DNA from: Enterobacteriaceae bacterium RIT714
Lineage (GTDB): Bacteria > Pseudomonadota > Gammaproteobacteria > Enterobacterales > Enterobacteriaceae
Direction: 5' to 3'
NCBI GenBank assembly: GCA_009668015.1
Contig: WJYB01000002.1
Span: 62,001 to 126,000, forward strand
DNA length: 64,000 nt
Below the pieces are notes generated by a model. It ran no database searches and was not told where the DNA came from. It worked only from the letters and a program-made list of their open reading frames with translations. Positions 54,630 through 64,000 of this stretch are shown here, one piece after another; positions within the stretch are counted from its first letter, which is position 1, and each line of letters opens with the position of its first letter. The position numbers and the translations under genes are program-made.

Positions 54630-55069
54630 TGACAAGTGCAGCTTTGGCCGGACATCCCTTCGGCAGCGTTATCACTGAAGAGACGTTAAGAAAAACCTTC
54701 CTGCCGCTGACCCAGTGGGAGGATAAATATCGCCAGCTTATTCTGCTGGGCAAGCAGCTCCCGGCCCTCTCAGACGAGCTAAAAGCGCAGGCGAAAGAGA
54801 TTCCAGGCTGCGAAAATCGCGTCTGGCTTGGCGTCACGCCGGCTGACAACAAGCTTCATTTCTTTGGCGACAGCGAAGGACGCATCGTCCGGGGGCTGCT
54901 GGCGGTCCTGTTAACCGCGGTGGAAGGGAAAAGCGCGGAGCAACTGCTGAAGAGCGATCCGCTGGCGCTGTTTGATGAGCTGGGGCTGCGCGGCCAGTTA
55001 AGCGCGTCACGCAGCCAGGGGCTTACCGCACTCAGCGAAGCGGTGCTGAATGCAGCGCGTCAGATTTAG
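54629..55069 (+). CDS. csdE: Cysteine desulfurase sulfur acceptor CsdE
   Basis: A 146-residue SufE-family protein that takes the persulfide from CsdA. The acceptor cysteine is Cys61 in [13 protein letters not shown]. One residue shorter than E. coli CsdE. The start at 54629 overlaps the csdA stop by one base; the far longer ORF in this frame is a shadow of csdA. It overlaps the end of the convergent tcdA by four bases. Confidence 0.96.
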   Translation: MTSAALAGHPFGSVITEETLRKTFLPLTQWEDKYRQLILLGKQLPALSDELKAQAKEIPGCENRVWLGVTPADNKLHFFGDSEGRIVRGLLAVLLTAVEGKSAEQLLKSDPLALFDELGLRGQLSASRSQGLTALSEAVLNAARQI

Positions 55070-55872
55070 CCCTGACGGTTCGCTTTCGCCATCATTTTCT
55101 TCAGGGCGTGTGAGACGGCAACAAAGCCAAAGGTCGCGGTGACCATCGTTGCCGCGCCGAAACCGGATGCGCAATCCATTCGTTTGGGCCCTTCGGCAGT
55201 GCTTTTCATCGCACAGACGGAGCCATCAGCCTGCGGATAGACCAGCGCCTCGGTCGAGAAAACACAATCCACGCCCAGCTTGCCTTTACTGTTTTTCACC
55301 ACGTTGAAGTCACTTTTCAGCCTTTCTCGCAGCTTCGCCGCCAGCGGATCCTGGATCGTTTTCGCCAGATCGGTCACCTGGATCTGCGTCGGGTCGATCT
55401 GACCGCCCGCCCCGCCCGTGGTCACTAATGGGATCTTATAGCGACGGCAATAGGCAATCAGGGCCGCTTTCGGGCGCACGCTGTCGATGGCATCAATCAC
55501 GTAGCTAAATCCTGCGCTCATATATTGCGCCACGTTATCCACAGTGACGAAATCATCAATCACCGTGACGCGACACTCCGGGTTAATCAGACGGATTCGC
55601 TCCGCCATCACTTCCGCTTTCGCCAGGCCAACGTTATCGCGCAGGGCATGGATCTGGCGGTTAGTGTTAGTGACGCAAACATCATCCATATCAATAAGAG
55701 TAATGGCACCAATACCCGTGCGCGCCAGAGCCTCAGCCGCCCACGAGCCAACACCGCCGATGCCGACGACGCAGACATGTGCATCCGCAAACAGTTGCAG
55801 GGCTTTTTCACCATATAAACGCGCTGTGCCGCCAAAGCGTTGACGCCAGGTATCGCTGATAACCGCAGACAT
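55066..55872 (-). CDS. tcdA: tRNA threonylcarbamoyladenosine dehydratase TcdA
   Basis: A 268-residue E1-like enzyme that dehydrates t6A37 of tRNAs to cyclic ct6A with ATP. The nucleotide-binding region is [17 protein letters not shown] (near 32-48), with the [13 protein letters not shown] loop after it. Same length as E. coli TcdA (CsdL/YgdL), which is linked to the CsdA-CsdE sulphur transfer system encoded next to it. The C-terminal end is hydrophobic and amphipathic. Confidence 0.96.
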   Translation of the reverse strand: MSAVISDTWRQRFGGTARLYGEKALQLFADAHVCVVGIGGVGSWAAEALARTGIGAITLIDMDDVCVTNTNRQIHALRDNVGLAKAEVMAERIRLINPECRVTVIDDFVTVDNVAQYMSAGFSYVIDAIDSVRPKAALIAYCRRYKIPLVTTGGAGGQIDPTQIQVTDLAKTIQDPLAAKLRERLKSDFNVVKNSKGKLGVDCVFSTEALVYPQADGSVCAMKSTAEGPKRMDCASGFGAATMVTATFGFVAVSHALKKMMAKANRQG

Positions 55873-55886
55873 AAGACCTCAGATGT

Positions 55887-55912
55887 AAAAAAGGTGAGAG
55901 TTTTCCCTCACC
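55887..55912 (-). terminator. mltA terminator
   Basis: On the minus strand GGTGAGGG, AAAA, CTCTCACC forms an eight-bp stem (one wobble) followed by TTTTTT. It lies between the mltA stop and the tcdA start, so it ends mltA transcription before tcdA. Confidence 0.85.
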
Positions 55913-55980
55913 CCTACTCAACTATTTCAGACCCGGCAGGCATCGCGCTAACGGGTCACAAGACGCTCAGAATACCATAA

Positions 55981-57078
55981 TCAGCCGCTGAATACGTTGC
56001 CAGCGCCTGGCGCCGCCTTCAGTACCCACACGCGCCCGTAATGGTTGTACCAGCCCGCACGGTGTCCTGCATCAGCTCCAATCCCCTGATAGATATCGAA
56101 GTGCTGGCCTTTAATCGCTCCGCCGACATCAAGGGCGACCATCAGGCGTAACTCATACTGACCGCTGAATTTGCCGTTGTTGTCCAGGGTCGGCACTTCT
56201 GCCAGCAGCGTGGTGCCCGGCGGAATAATAGAACGATCGGAGGCCACCGACGCACGGCCAATCAGAGGCACGGCGCTTGCCCCTTTCACCGGGGCGTAAT
56301 TCTGCGGCTTGAAGAACACGAAGGACGGGTTCTGCTCCAGCAGTTCGCGTACCTCGGCTTCGCTATGTTTTTCGCCCCACTCACGAATCGCCTGCATCGA
56401 CATATCTTCTTTTTTCACTTCACCGCGATCGATGAGGACTTTACCAATGCTGCGATAAGCATGGCCATTCTTACCGGAGTAGCTAAAGAAGTTGAGCGGG
56501 GAACCATCACCAAAATCAATGTAGCCGCTGCCCTGAACATCCATGATGAAGTTGTCCATCAGCGAGTTACTGTAGGCCAGCACATAGGTTTCGTTCAGCG
56601 CACCAGCATAGATGTCAGCGCGAGACGGCAGGCGGCCACGTTTTGGCGGCATGCGATAAATAGGATACTGGAACTCGCCCTGGCGGGTGTGTCGCGCCTG
56701 AACCACCGGCGTGTAGTAGCCTGTAAACTGGACGTTACCGTAGTTATCGGCCCCTTCCATCTGCCAGGCGTCAATCCCGTACTGGCGCATGGTGCGCGTA
56801 TCACCACCGGCGCGGAGCCAGTCCTGTACCGCGTTATAAACGCTGTTCTGCGAGCCATACAGACGAGGAGAGGCGGTGCGGATCTGACTCACCTGTTCAG
56901 CAAAGTCGCCTGCGTTAATAGGCGCACCAACGGCATCGGGCTGGTTAACTAAAGAGAAAGGCTGGTTGAATTTCCCGTCTTTATATTGTTGACCGCGATC
57001 GGTCGGTTTAGAGGTGCAAGCCGCAAGAATCGCTACCATTGCGCCCGCCATCAGATACTTCGCCCAACGTCCTTTCAT
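55981..57078 (-). CDS. mltA: Membrane-bound lytic murein transglycosylase A
   Basis: A 365-residue outer-membrane lipoprotein that cleaves peptidoglycan with formation of 1,6-anhydromuramic acid. The lipobox LAAC gives the lipidated cysteine at residue 21. The MltA domain and the 3D-like C-terminal domain (LMVALDVGGAIKGQHFDIYQGIG, with catalytic Asp) are present. Length equals E. coli MltA. It is read towards tcdA and separated from the fMet tRNAs by 208 bp. Confidence 0.97.
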   Translation of the reverse strand: MKGRWAKYLMAGAMVAILAACTSKPTDRGQQYKDGKFNQPFSLVNQPDAVGAPINAGDFAEQVSQIRTASPRLYGSQNSVYNAVQDWLRAGGDTRTMRQYGIDAWQMEGADNYGNVQFTGYYTPVVQARHTRQGEFQYPIYRMPPKRGRLPSRADIYAGALNETYVLAYSNSLMDNFIMDVQGSGYIDFGDGSPLNFFSYSGKNGHAYRSIGKVLIDRGEVKKEDMSMQAIREWGEKHSEAEVRELLEQNPSFVFFKPQNYAPVKGASAVPLIGRASVASDRSIIPPGTTLLAEVPTLDNNGKFSGQYELRLMVALDVGGAIKGQHFDIYQGIGADAGHRAGWYNHYGRVWVLKAAPGAGNVFSG

Positions 57079-57245
57079 TATATCTCGTCTTTAAGTTGCC
57101 CGGTTCTTCATCAAGAAGATAACAAACCGCCAGGGCTAATGAAATCTGATAGCGCAACCTAAGGCTCATTTTGCGCAAGAAATAGACCATTTGGCACGAT
57201 GTCGTTCAATTTACATACTAATTTAGCTATTTACGTGAAAAAGGG

Positions 57246-57273
57246 TTGCATCAAAAAGTCATCCGAGTATAGT
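57246..57273 (+). promoter_or_regulatory. Promoter of the tRNA operon
   Basis: TTGCAT, a 16 bp spacer and TATAGT, followed by the GC-rich discriminator GCGC, typical of stringently controlled stable-RNA promoters. It lies 14 bp before the first tRNA. Confidence 0.8.
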
Positions 57274-57286
57274 GCGCATCCACGGA

Positions 57287-57363
<77 letters not shown>

Positions 57364-57418
57364 ATTAAAATTTGATGCAGTAAATTTCTACGATGTTTTT
57401 GCTCAGTAGAAAGACGGA

Positions 57419-57495
<77 letters not shown>

Positions 57496-57538
57496 ATCAA
57501 ATTTTAAGAAGTAGATGTAAAAAATGAAGAAAGACGGA

Positions 57539-57615
<77 letters not shown>

Positions 57616-57634
57616 ATTCTTCGAACAACATTAG

Positions 57635-57656
57635 ACACCCTCAAGGGTGTTTTTTT
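57635..57656 (+). terminator. tRNA operon terminator
   Basis: ACACCC, TCAA, GGGTGT followed by a run of T. It ends the three-tRNA transcript; amiC reads towards it from the other side. Confidence 0.92.
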
Positions 57657-57703
57657 GTATCTGCAGTTTGTGAATTGGCCGGGTGTAAACCCGGCTGATG
57701 AAA

Positions 57704-58957
57704 CTATCCTCTGCGGGCCAGCGTCGCGCCATCCGAGAAATACGCCTTTATCCCTGCCAGAATCGACTCCGCCACTTCCTGCTGGAATTTCGCCGTTTTG
57801 AGCTTACGCTCTTCTTCCACATTGCTGATAAACGCCGTCTCGACCAGAATCGACGGAATATCCGGCGCTTTCAGCACCGCAAACCCCGCCTGCTCAACGC
57901 TATTCTTATGCAGTTTATTCACATTGCCGAGTTTGCCCAACACGGCCTTACCAAATTTCAGGCTGTCGGTGATGGTCAGGGACTGCACCATATCGAACAT
58001 GGTGTGATCAACATAGCGATCGCCGCTCTTGCTCACCCCACCAATAAGGTCAGAGGCGTTCTGCGAATCCGCCAGCAGCCGCGCCGCGGTACTGGTCGCC
58101 CCTTTGGTCGACAGCGCAAAGACCGATGAACCGCTCGGTTGCCGGCTGGTGAACGCATCCGCGTGAATGGAGACAAACAGGTCAGCGCGCTGTTTCTGCG
58201 CTTTTGCGACGCGGACTTTCAGCGGAATGAACACATCTTCATTACGCGTCATATAGGCCCGCATATTGGCTTCTTTATCAATAAGCGCCTTGAGCCGTCG
58301 GCCAATTTGCAGCACCACGTCTTTTTCGCGCGTGCGATATTTGCCCACCGCCCCTGAATCTTCCCCACCGTGCCCCGGATCGAGCATGATCACAATCGGA
58401 CGATCGCGCCCGGCTTTGCCAGGCTTGGGACCGCTTTGCGCTGGCGGAACCTGTCTTTCGAGATCGCCCTTGTTGTAATCCTCCAGCAACGCAAGCAGCG
58501 GATCCTGGATATCCGTCGCATTTGCCGGATAGAGATCCATCACCAGACGCTCTTTGAAACCGGCCACCGGCGCAAGCGCAAACAATTGCGGCTTAACGTT
58601 CTGCTTCAGCTCAAACACCATCCGCACGGTTTGCGGATCAAACTGGCCAACGCGGGCTGATTTGATAAAAGGATCATCGCCACGGATCTGCGCTCCCATA
58701 CCTTTCAGCACGGAGTTCAGATTGACACCTTCGATATCCACCACAACACGTTCAGGATTACTGAGAGCAAACTGCTTGTATTTCAGTACCTGACTGGATT
58801 CTACCGTCACGCGCGTATAGGTCGAAGACGGCCAGACGCGCACAGCCACGACCTGGCTGGCAGCGGCGAGTGCAACCTGGCTGACGCTAAGCAACCACAT
58901 TGCCCCGGCCCCTTGTAACAAACGGCGGCGGCTTATTGCTGATTTGGATCCCGACAT
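57704..58957 (-). CDS. amiC: N-acetylmuramoyl-L-alanine amidase AmiC
   Basis: A 417-residue periplasmic amidase that splits septal peptidoglycan. The Tat signal has [10 protein letters not shown] near residue 9, an AMIN domain (about 36-140) targets the septum, and the amidase_3 domain (about 190-410) has the zinc-site motifs [14 protein letters not shown] and SIHADAF and the catalytic glutamate of VETAFISN. The start at 58957 follows GGGAGAGGC and equals E. coli; the upstream extension is not used. NlpD, its activator, is encoded at 4,223. Confidence 0.97.
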   Translation of the reverse strand: MSGSKSAISRRRLLQGAGAMWLLSVSQVALAAASQVVAVRVWPSSTYTRVTVESSQVLKYKQFALSNPERVVVDIEGVNLNSVLKGMGAQIRGDDPFIKSARVGQFDPQTVRMVFELKQNVKPQLFALAPVAGFKERLVMDLYPANATDIQDPLLALLEDYNKGDLERQVPPAQSGPKPGKAGRDRPIVIMLDPGHGGEDSGAVGKYRTREKDVVLQIGRRLKALIDKEANMRAYMTRNEDVFIPLKVRVAKAQKQRADLFVSIHADAFTSRQPSGSSVFALSTKGATSTAARLLADSQNASDLIGGVSKSGDRYVDHTMFDMVQSLTITDSLKFGKAVLGKLGNVNKLHKNSVEQAGFAVLKAPDIPSILVETAFISNVEEERKLKTAKFQQEVAESILAGIKAYFSDGATLARRG

Positions 58958-59133
58958 GCCTCTCCCGAGCAAGAAATCTAATTTATATACAAAACGTCCA
59001 AATTGACCGAAAACTTTAACGAATGACGCATAACCTGTCATCTATAAAAGGGTAAACAATCATACGTTAACGTTCGCATCACTTATTAAATTCTCAGGTT
59101 TGCAGAGAATTTAGACTTGCGCAGGTGGCAATA

Positions 59134-59172
59134 ATCGAATAAAAATACACAAAATACGAATAAACATTCATT
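59134..59172. promoter_or_regulatory. Tandem ARG boxes upstream of argA
   Basis: Two 18 bp ArgR-type sites have cores CGAATAAAAATACA (59,136-59,149) and CGAATAAACATTCA (59,157-59,170), both close to TGAATNNNNATTCA. Their centres are 21 bp apart, the usual spacing of paired ARG boxes. They end 14 bp before the argA start, so arginine with ArgR should repress argA here. Confidence 0.8.
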
Positions 59173-59185
59173 AAGGGGTTGTGCC

Positions 59186-60517
59186 GTGGTAAAGGAACGT
59201 AGAACCGAACTGGTCCAGGGATTCCGCCATTCGGTTCCCTACATAAATACCCATCGGGGAAAAACGTTTGTCATCATGCTGGGTGGCGAAGCCATTGAAC
59301 ACGAGAATTTTTCCAGCATTGTCAATGACATCGGCCTTCTGCACAGCCTGGGGATCCGTCTGGTTGTGGTCTACGGTGCGCGTCCACAAATTGACGCCAA
59401 TCTCGCCGCTCACCACCACGAACCGATTTATCATAAGCACACCCGCGTGACTGACGCCAAAACGCTGGAACTGGTTAAGCAGGCAGCCGGGCTTTTGCAG
59501 TTAGATATCACCGCCCGTCTGTCGATGAGTCTCAACAACACGCCGTTGCAAGGGGCGCATATCAACGTGGTCAGCGGTAATTTTATTATCTCGCAGCCAC
59601 TGGGCGTGGACGATGGCGTGGATTACTGCCACAGCGGGCGTATCCGCCGTATTGATGAAGAGGCCATTCATCGTCAACTGGACAGCGGTGCGATTGTGCT
59701 GATGGGGCCGGTTGCCGTCTCCGTGACGGGCGAAAGTTTTAACCTTACTTCCGAAGAGGTCGCCACTCAGTTGGCCATTAAACTGAAAGCCGAGAAGATG
59801 ATCGGTTTTTGCTCTTCTCAGGGCGTCTTTAATGAACAGGGCGATATTGTTTCCGAGCTTTTCCCGAACGAAGCCCAGGCGCGCGTCGAATCGCTGGAAG
59901 CAGAAGGTGATTACCACTCCGGCACCGTGCGTTTCCTGCGTGGAGCCGTAAAAGCCTGTCGCAGCGGTGTACGCCGTAGCCATTTAATCAGTTATCAGGA
60001 AGATGGTGCGCTGCTGCAGGAGTTGTTCTCCCGCGACGGGATCGGTACGCAGATTGTCATGGAGAGCGCGGAACAGATCCGTCGCGCAACGATCAACGAT
60101 ATCGGCGGGATCCTGGAGCTCATTCGCCCACTGGAGCAGCAAGGAATTCTGGTCCGTCGCTCACGCGAGCAGCTGGAAATGGAGATCGATAAATTTACCA
60201 TCATCCAGCGTGACAACCTGACGATCGCCTGTGCGGCGCTCTATCCTTTCCCGGAAGAGAAAATTGGTGAGATGGCCTGCGTAGCCGTGCATCCGGATTA
60301 TCGCAGTTCCTCGCGCGGAGAAGTCCTGCTTGAACGCATCGCAGCCCAGGCGCGGCAGAGCGGCCTGAGTAAACTGTTTGTACTGACGACGCGCAGCATT
60401 CACTGGTTCCAGGAGCGGGGCTTTACGCCAGTGGATATTGATTCGCTGCCAGAGAGCAAAAAAGAGATGTACAACTATCAGCGCCGCTCAAAAGTGCTGA
60501 TGGCGGATTTGAGTTAA
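59186..60517 (+). CDS. argA: Amino-acid N-acetyltransferase ArgA
   Basis: A 443-residue N-acetylglutamate synthase, the first step of arginine synthesis, with feedback inhibition by arginine. An amino-acid-kinase-like domain (about 15-280; [21 protein letters not shown]) precedes a GNAT acetyltransferase domain (about 295-435; [23 protein letters not shown]). The start is GTG at 59186 with AAGGGG upstream, as in E. coli, whose protein has the same length. Paired ARG boxes lie upstream. It is divergent from amiC. Confidence 0.98.
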   Translation: MVKERRTELVQGFRHSVPYINTHRGKTFVIMLGGEAIEHENFSSIVNDIGLLHSLGIRLVVVYGARPQIDANLAAHHHEPIYHKHTRVTDAKTLELVKQAAGLLQLDITARLSMSLNNTPLQGAHINVVSGNFIISQPLGVDDGVDYCHSGRIRRIDEEAIHRQLDSGAIVLMGPVAVSVTGESFNLTSEEVATQLAIKLKAEKMIGFCSSQGVFNEQGDIVSELFPNEAQARVESLEAEGDYHSGTVRFLRGAVKACRSGVRRSHLISYQEDGALLQELFSRDGIGTQIVMESAEQIRRATINDIGGILELIRPLEQQGILVRRSREQLEMEIDKFTIIQRDNLTIACAALYPFPEEKIGEMACVAVHPDYRSSSRGEVLLERIAAQARQSGLSKLFVLTTRSIHWFQERGFTPVDIDSLPESKKEMYNYQRRSKVLMADLS

Positions 60518-60557
60518 GGTTTTAGGACGGTGCTTGAGTCTTATTGCTTCCGCTTTA

Positions 60558-60599
60558 TCAGGGACGGGCAGGTGTAATATCCCTTTAAACCTGCCCTGA
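60558..60599. terminator. Stem-loop after argA
   Basis: GGGCAGGT (60,566-60,573) and ACCTGCCC (60,589-60,596) pair over eight bp, with further flanking partial pairing (TCAGGG and CCTGA), 40-80 bp after argA and before the convergent recD end. No T-run follows. It is the only ordered feature in the 208 bp gap. Confidence 0.4.
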
Positions 60600-60725
60600 C
60601 CGCACGGCGATCCGGTCTTCAGAAAACGCCAGACGATTTATGGCCGGGCCTTCGCATCGCTGTCACACCTGAATTTCATGAAGTTTTTCCTTTTGCCCTC
60701 TTCATAATGGAGAAGGCAAACAGCA

Positions 60726-62549
60726 TTACGCTGATTCAAATATCGCGCTTAATCCACTACGACGCTCGGTACGGGTGGTAACGGCCTGCGCCAGCAGACG
60801 ATCGTCGGCGTACAGCGATAAACGGCTACGGGCGCGGGTGATGGCGGTATACACCAGCTCGCGGGTGACAACCGGCGAGAGCTGGGCCGGCAAAATCAGC
60901 ACCGCATGGTCAAACTCAGACCCCTGGGATTTATGCACCGTCATTGCCCATGCCGTTTCATGTTCCGGCAGACGGCCAGGAAGAAACGATTTCACACTGC
61001 CATCCGGCATCTGGAACCACACACGTAGCCCCTGACCGCGATCGAGCGCAATGCCAATATCGCCGTTAAACAGCCCGAGCGCGCTGTCATTACGGGAAAT
61101 CATCACCGGGCGGCCTTCATACCAGCGCGAATGCGGCTGACGGACAATTTTACGCCTCTGCGCCAGCGTTTGTTCCAGCCGTTCATTCAGCCCTTTTACG
61201 CCAAACGGCCCTTCCCGCAAGGCACACAGCAGCTGATATTCCCCGAAAGCGGCAATGACCGCTTCCGGCGCATCATGTTGCTGAACACTGAGCAGAAAAC
61301 GCTGATAGCCCTGTAAGGCATCATTGAGCATCGCAAGATACTCTTCACCCGTTTGCAGCTGTTTTTTCTCGATATCTTCAAAAGCCCCGCTCAATACCGC
61401 CCTGATCCCCTGGCGATCGCCGCGGTTAACCACAGCGGCAAGCTGCCCGATACCCGAGTCGCTGCCGAAGCGATAGCTTTGTTGCAACAGGCAAAGGCTG
61501 TCGCGCAATGCCCCCGCCAGCGCATCGTTATTGCCTTCAATCACGCAGCCCGTCAGCTGCGACAACTCGTGCGCGCGTTGGGCGGTATAGCCTTGACTGG
61601 CATAATGACAGATATCACCCAGCACAGCGCCTGCTTCTACGGAAGCCAGCTGATCGCGGTCGCCGAGGAAAATGACTCTCGCATGCGGTGGCAACGCGTC
61701 AATCAGTCTCGACATCATCGTTAAATCGATCATCGAGGCTTCATCCACCACCAGCACGTCAAGGTGCAACGGATTGCCCGCATGATAACGCAAGCGCTGG
61801 CTGCCCGGCTGCGCGCCCAGCAAACGGTGTAACGTGCTGGCTTCACTGGGGAACAGTTTGCGCTGATCGTCGGTAAGCCCGAGTTTTTGCAGGGCTCCGC
61901 CCAAAGACTCCGTTAAGCGCGCCGCCGCTTTTCCGGTCGGCGCAGCAAGACGAATGCGGACTTTTTGCTCTCCCTGCATCTGGATCAGCGCCGCAAGCAA
62001 TTTTGCCACGGTGGTGGTTTTACCCGTCCCCGGCCCGCCCGAAATCACCGCAATACGTCGCGTCAGCGCCACTGCTGCCGCCACTTTTTGCCAGTTCACC
62101 GATTCAGCATCACCAAACAGGGCATTCAGCGTTTGCCTGAGCTGCTCCGCGTCATAAGGTAACGGCTGGTTTATGTCAGTGAAGAAACGCGCAACAGCCC
62201 GTTCATTACGCCACATCCGATTAAGATACAGTCGCTCCGCGCACAGAATAAGAGGAGACGGGATATCACCGGTGCTGACGGCAGGTGAGCGCCGCAATTC
62301 GTGCGCCCAGTCCACGGCATCGCCCAGCAGGGCAAAGCAGGCCTGGAGCGGGGCCGCCGTTTTATCATCCACGGTCAAACGGGAGAGCGGCAGGCAAACG
62401 TGCCCTTCTCCGGCATCCCGGCTCAGAAGCGCCGCAGCCAGCATAACGGCAGGTTCATCGTCGCTCGCGACCATCATGGCAAACTGCGCATCCAGACGGC
62501 GCAGCACGCGCTGCTCTACCGCCTCGAGTAAGAGTTGTTGCATCGTCAT
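60726..62549 (-). CDS. recD: Exodeoxyribonuclease V alpha subunit RecD
   Basis: A 607-residue fast 5'-3' helicase subunit of RecBCD. The Walker A motif is [17 protein letters not shown] (near 170), Walker B is [12 protein letters not shown] (near 270), and later helicase motifs include ILFL-like [16 protein letters not shown] and [21 protein letters not shown] chose the ATG at 62549, which shares one base with the recB stop (TGATG); another ATG lies two codons on. The N-terminal 130 residues diverge more from E. coli than the rest, as is usual for RecD. Confidence 0.97.
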   Translation of the reverse strand: MTMQQLLLEAVEQRVLRRLDAQFAMMVASDDEPAVMLAAALLSRDAGEGHVCLPLSRLTVDDKTAAPLQACFALLGDAVDWAHELRRSPAVSTGDIPSPLILCAERLYLNRMWRNERAVARFFTDINQPLPYDAEQLRQTLNALFGDAESVNWQKVAAAVALTRRIAVISGGPGTGKTTTVAKLLAALIQMQGEQKVRIRLAAPTGKAAARLTESLGGALQKLGLTDDQRKLFPSEASTLHRLLGAQPGSQRLRYHAGNPLHLDVLVVDEASMIDLTMMSRLIDALPPHARVIFLGDRDQLASVEAGAVLGDICHYASQGYTAQRAHELSQLTGCVIEGNNDALAGALRDSLCLLQQSYRFGSDSGIGQLAAVVNRGDRQGIRAVLSGAFEDIEKKQLQTGEEYLAMLNDALQGYQRFLLSVQQHDAPEAVIAAFGEYQLLCALREGPFGVKGLNERLEQTLAQRRKIVRQPHSRWYEGRPVMISRNDSALGLFNGDIGIALDRGQGLRVWFQMPDGSVKSFLPGRLPEHETAWAMTVHKSQGSEFDHAVLILPAQLSPVVTRELVYTAITRARSRLSLYADDRLLAQAVTTRTERRSGLSAIFESA

Positions 62550-64000
62550 CAAGCCACCTCGTCCATGCTTGCCGCAAACAGCCGGTCCATTTTATCGATC
62601 AGTTCAGGATCAGGGCGCGTGGTAAAGATCCCCGACAGCGGATCGTTGCCATCGACGCCACGCAAAAACAGATAAATGACGCCACCAAAATGGTCGTCAT
62701 AGGTATAACCTGGAAGGCGATGACGCAAATAGCGATGAAGGGCTAACGTGTACAGCTGATACTGCAGATCGTAGCGGTGCGACTGCATGGCTGCAGCCAT
62801 CGCCTGCCGGGTATAGGCTTCACTGTTTTCACCGAGCCAGTTGGATTTATAGTCCAGCAGGTAGTAGCGGCCATCATGGCGGAAAACAAGATCGATAAAG
62901 CCTTTCAGCATCCCGCTCACCTGGCGGAAATTAAGCGGTGGGCACTGCGCCGACAACGGATCATATTCCCGGATAAGCGCATCCAGAGCCTCCGCCGTCA
63001 ATGGCCCGGCAATCGGGAGATAAAACTCCATCTCCACCTGCTTTTCTTTGGCGGTGAGCTGGCTAAGAGACACGCCCGAGGGCGTTAGCGGCGCCTGCAA
63101 AATTGACGTTAACCATTCACTGAGAATCGGCTGCCAGTGCGCGTCATAGCCGCCCTTTTGCACCATCTCCAGCACCCATTCCGCGGAGATCGGCTGCGTA
63201 AAGTCCAGCTCTTCAAACAGGCTGTGTAAAAATGTCCCAGGCGATGCACCACGTGGGAACTGATGCGGCGTGAGTTCAGGTTGTTCGACCACCTCCCCCA
63301 CACCCGACGCGTCAACATCAAGTTTAGGCATTAAATCTTGTGCAATATTCTGCCCGTGCTGCTGCAAGCCGGAATAGCTGGTCACGCGCCACTCATCAAC
63401 TAACGCACGCGTAATCTGCCGTGCGCCCAGATCGGGTGACGCCAGCTCAGGCATCTGCCAACGGGAACGATCGGGAAGGCCTGGGGTCTGCAGCGTGATA
63501 TTCTCATCACATAACGCCTCCAGGCACTGACGCAGGCCTGCGGCATCCTTTGCCTCGCCCTGCTGAACCAGTCGCCCCAGCGCGCTTTGGTGAACGTCTG
63601 TCTCGCCCGTTTTCTCTCCACGGCGGCGGAAAAGCGGCGCAACGCCCAGGCTGCAATGCCAAATAGATCGCGTGAGCGCCACATACAACAGCCGTAAATC
63701 TTCCGCCAGGCGTTCCGCCTCGGCGAGTTCAATGCTGGCGTCCGCTTTACTCAGATCGAGTACCGGTTCAAACGAGATGCGATCGTGATAAAACGCCTGA
63801 TCCTGCGCGCGATAATCGGCGATAAAAGGCAGGCAAACCAGCGGATACTCCAGCCCTTTTGATTTATGGATGGTGACGATTTTCACCAGATGCTTATCGC
63901 TCTCAAGGCGCATCTGCTGGCTTGAGGCATTGCTGTTGGGATCGGCGATTTGCTGCGATAACCAGCGGATCAACGCATGCTCACTTTCCAGCTGCGATCC
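62549..64000 (-). CDS. recB: Exodeoxyribonuclease V beta subunit RecB (C-terminal part)
   Basis: The last 483 codons of recB; the gene runs off the right edge, and the reading frame is open to base 64000. RecB of E. coli is about 1,180 residues. The helicase motif [20 protein letters not shown], the UvrD-like end ([12 protein letters not shown]) and the C-terminal nuclease domain are visible. The nuclease active site is in [23 protein letters not shown] (two Asp and the Lys), with [12 protein letters not shown] earlier. It is followed directly by recD. Confidence 0.97.
   Translation of the reverse strand, partial: GSQLESEHALIRWLSQQIADPNSNASSQQMRLESDKHLVKIVTIHKSKGLEYPLVCLPFIADYRAQDQAFYHDRISFEPVLDLSKADASIELAEAERLAEDLRLLYVALTRSIWHCSLGVAPLFRRRGEKTGETDVHQSALGRLVQQGEAKDAAGLRQCLEALCDENITLQTPGLPDRSRWQMPELASPDLGARQITRALVDEWRVTSYSGLQQHGQNIAQDLMPKLDVDASGVGEVVEQPELTPHQFPRGASPGTFLHSLFEELDFTQPISAEWVLEMVQKGGYDAHWQPILSEWLTSILQAPLTPSGVSLSQLTAKEKQVEMEFYLPIAGPLTAEALDALIREYDPLSAQCPPLNFRQVSGMLKGFIDLVFRHDGRYYLLDYKSNWLGENSEAYTRQAMAAAMQSHRYDLQYQLYTLALHRYLRHRLPGYTYDDHFGGVIYLFLRGVDGNDPLSGIFTTRPDPELIDKMDRLFAASMDEVA

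Overview
The window is an almost complete stretch of core chromosome from a member of the Enterobacteriaceae. Gene order runs hosA, rpoS-nlpD-pcm-surE-truD-ispFD-ftsB, the cysteine genes, queD/queE, eno-pyrG-mazG-relA, rlmD/barA, the gud genes, yqcA-truC-yqcC-csrB-syd, queF, ppnN, sdaCB, xni, rlmM-ygdD-gcvA/gcvB, csdAE, tcdA, mltA, three initiator tRNAs, amiC, argA, recD and recB. Most proteins resemble their Escherichia coli counterparts closely in length and motifs. Several features point to Enterobacter or a near relative (Lelliottia, Leclercia, Kosakonia) rather than E. coli itself: a siroheme synthase gene leading the cysDNC operon, a glycerate kinase gene at the end of the gud operon, a PTS/epimerase locus between queE and eno, and the lack of CRISPR-Cas, mazEF and the fucose operon at their E. 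coli positions. Species assignment is an inference from gene content recalled from memory.

Layout. 1-3,160: accessory segment next to rpoS with hosA (MarR), a LysR regulator and an MFS exporter plus NTF2-like protein. 3,170-9,794: rpoS and the nlpD/pcm/surE/truD/ispF/ispD/ftsB/ygbE run, all on the minus strand. 9,854-19,924: sulphate assimilation, with cysG-D-N-C and cysJ-I-H on the minus strand separated by iap on the plus strand. 20,228-21,299: queD and queE for queuosine precursor synthesis. 21,371-24,607: a PTS IIBC, NanE-type epimerase and RpiR regulator locus. 24,667-30,988: eno, pyrG, mazG, relA. 31,041-35,156: rlmD and the divergent barA sensor kinase. 35,203-40,481: glucarate uptake and breakdown (gudP, gudX, gudD, glycerate kinase). 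40,857-43,607: yqcA, truC, yqcC, the CsrB regulatory RNA and syd. 43,676-50,169: queF, ppnN, sdaC, sdaB, xni on the plus strand. 50,206-53,232: rlmM, ygdD, gcvA, the GcvB RNA and ygdI. 53,424-57,078: csdA-csdE, tcdA and mltA. 57,287-57,615: three tandem initiator methionine tRNA genes. 57,704-64,000: amiC, argA, recD and the 3' part of recB, which runs off the window.

How the parts work together. Several global regulators sit here. BarA (with UvrY, not in the window) drives CsrB, whose promoter region carries an inverted repeat like the known UvrY site. RpoS has its regulatory-RNA pairing leader inside nlpD. RelA makes (p)ppGpp, to which PpnN of E. coli responds. GcvA activates the divergent GcvB RNA. 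The cysteine genes form a full sulphate-to-sulphide route: CysDN and CysC activate sulphate, CysH and CysJI reduce it, and the local CysG can supply siroheme for CysI.

I did not find a clearly new large system. The least explained parts are the LysR-MFS-NTF2 trio with a perfect 21 bp palindrome, the NanE/PTS/RpiR locus with its own operator-like repeat, the shortened CysG, a PurR-box match in the 506 bp gap before sdaC, and a family of C/G-rich palindromic repeats in three intergenic gaps.
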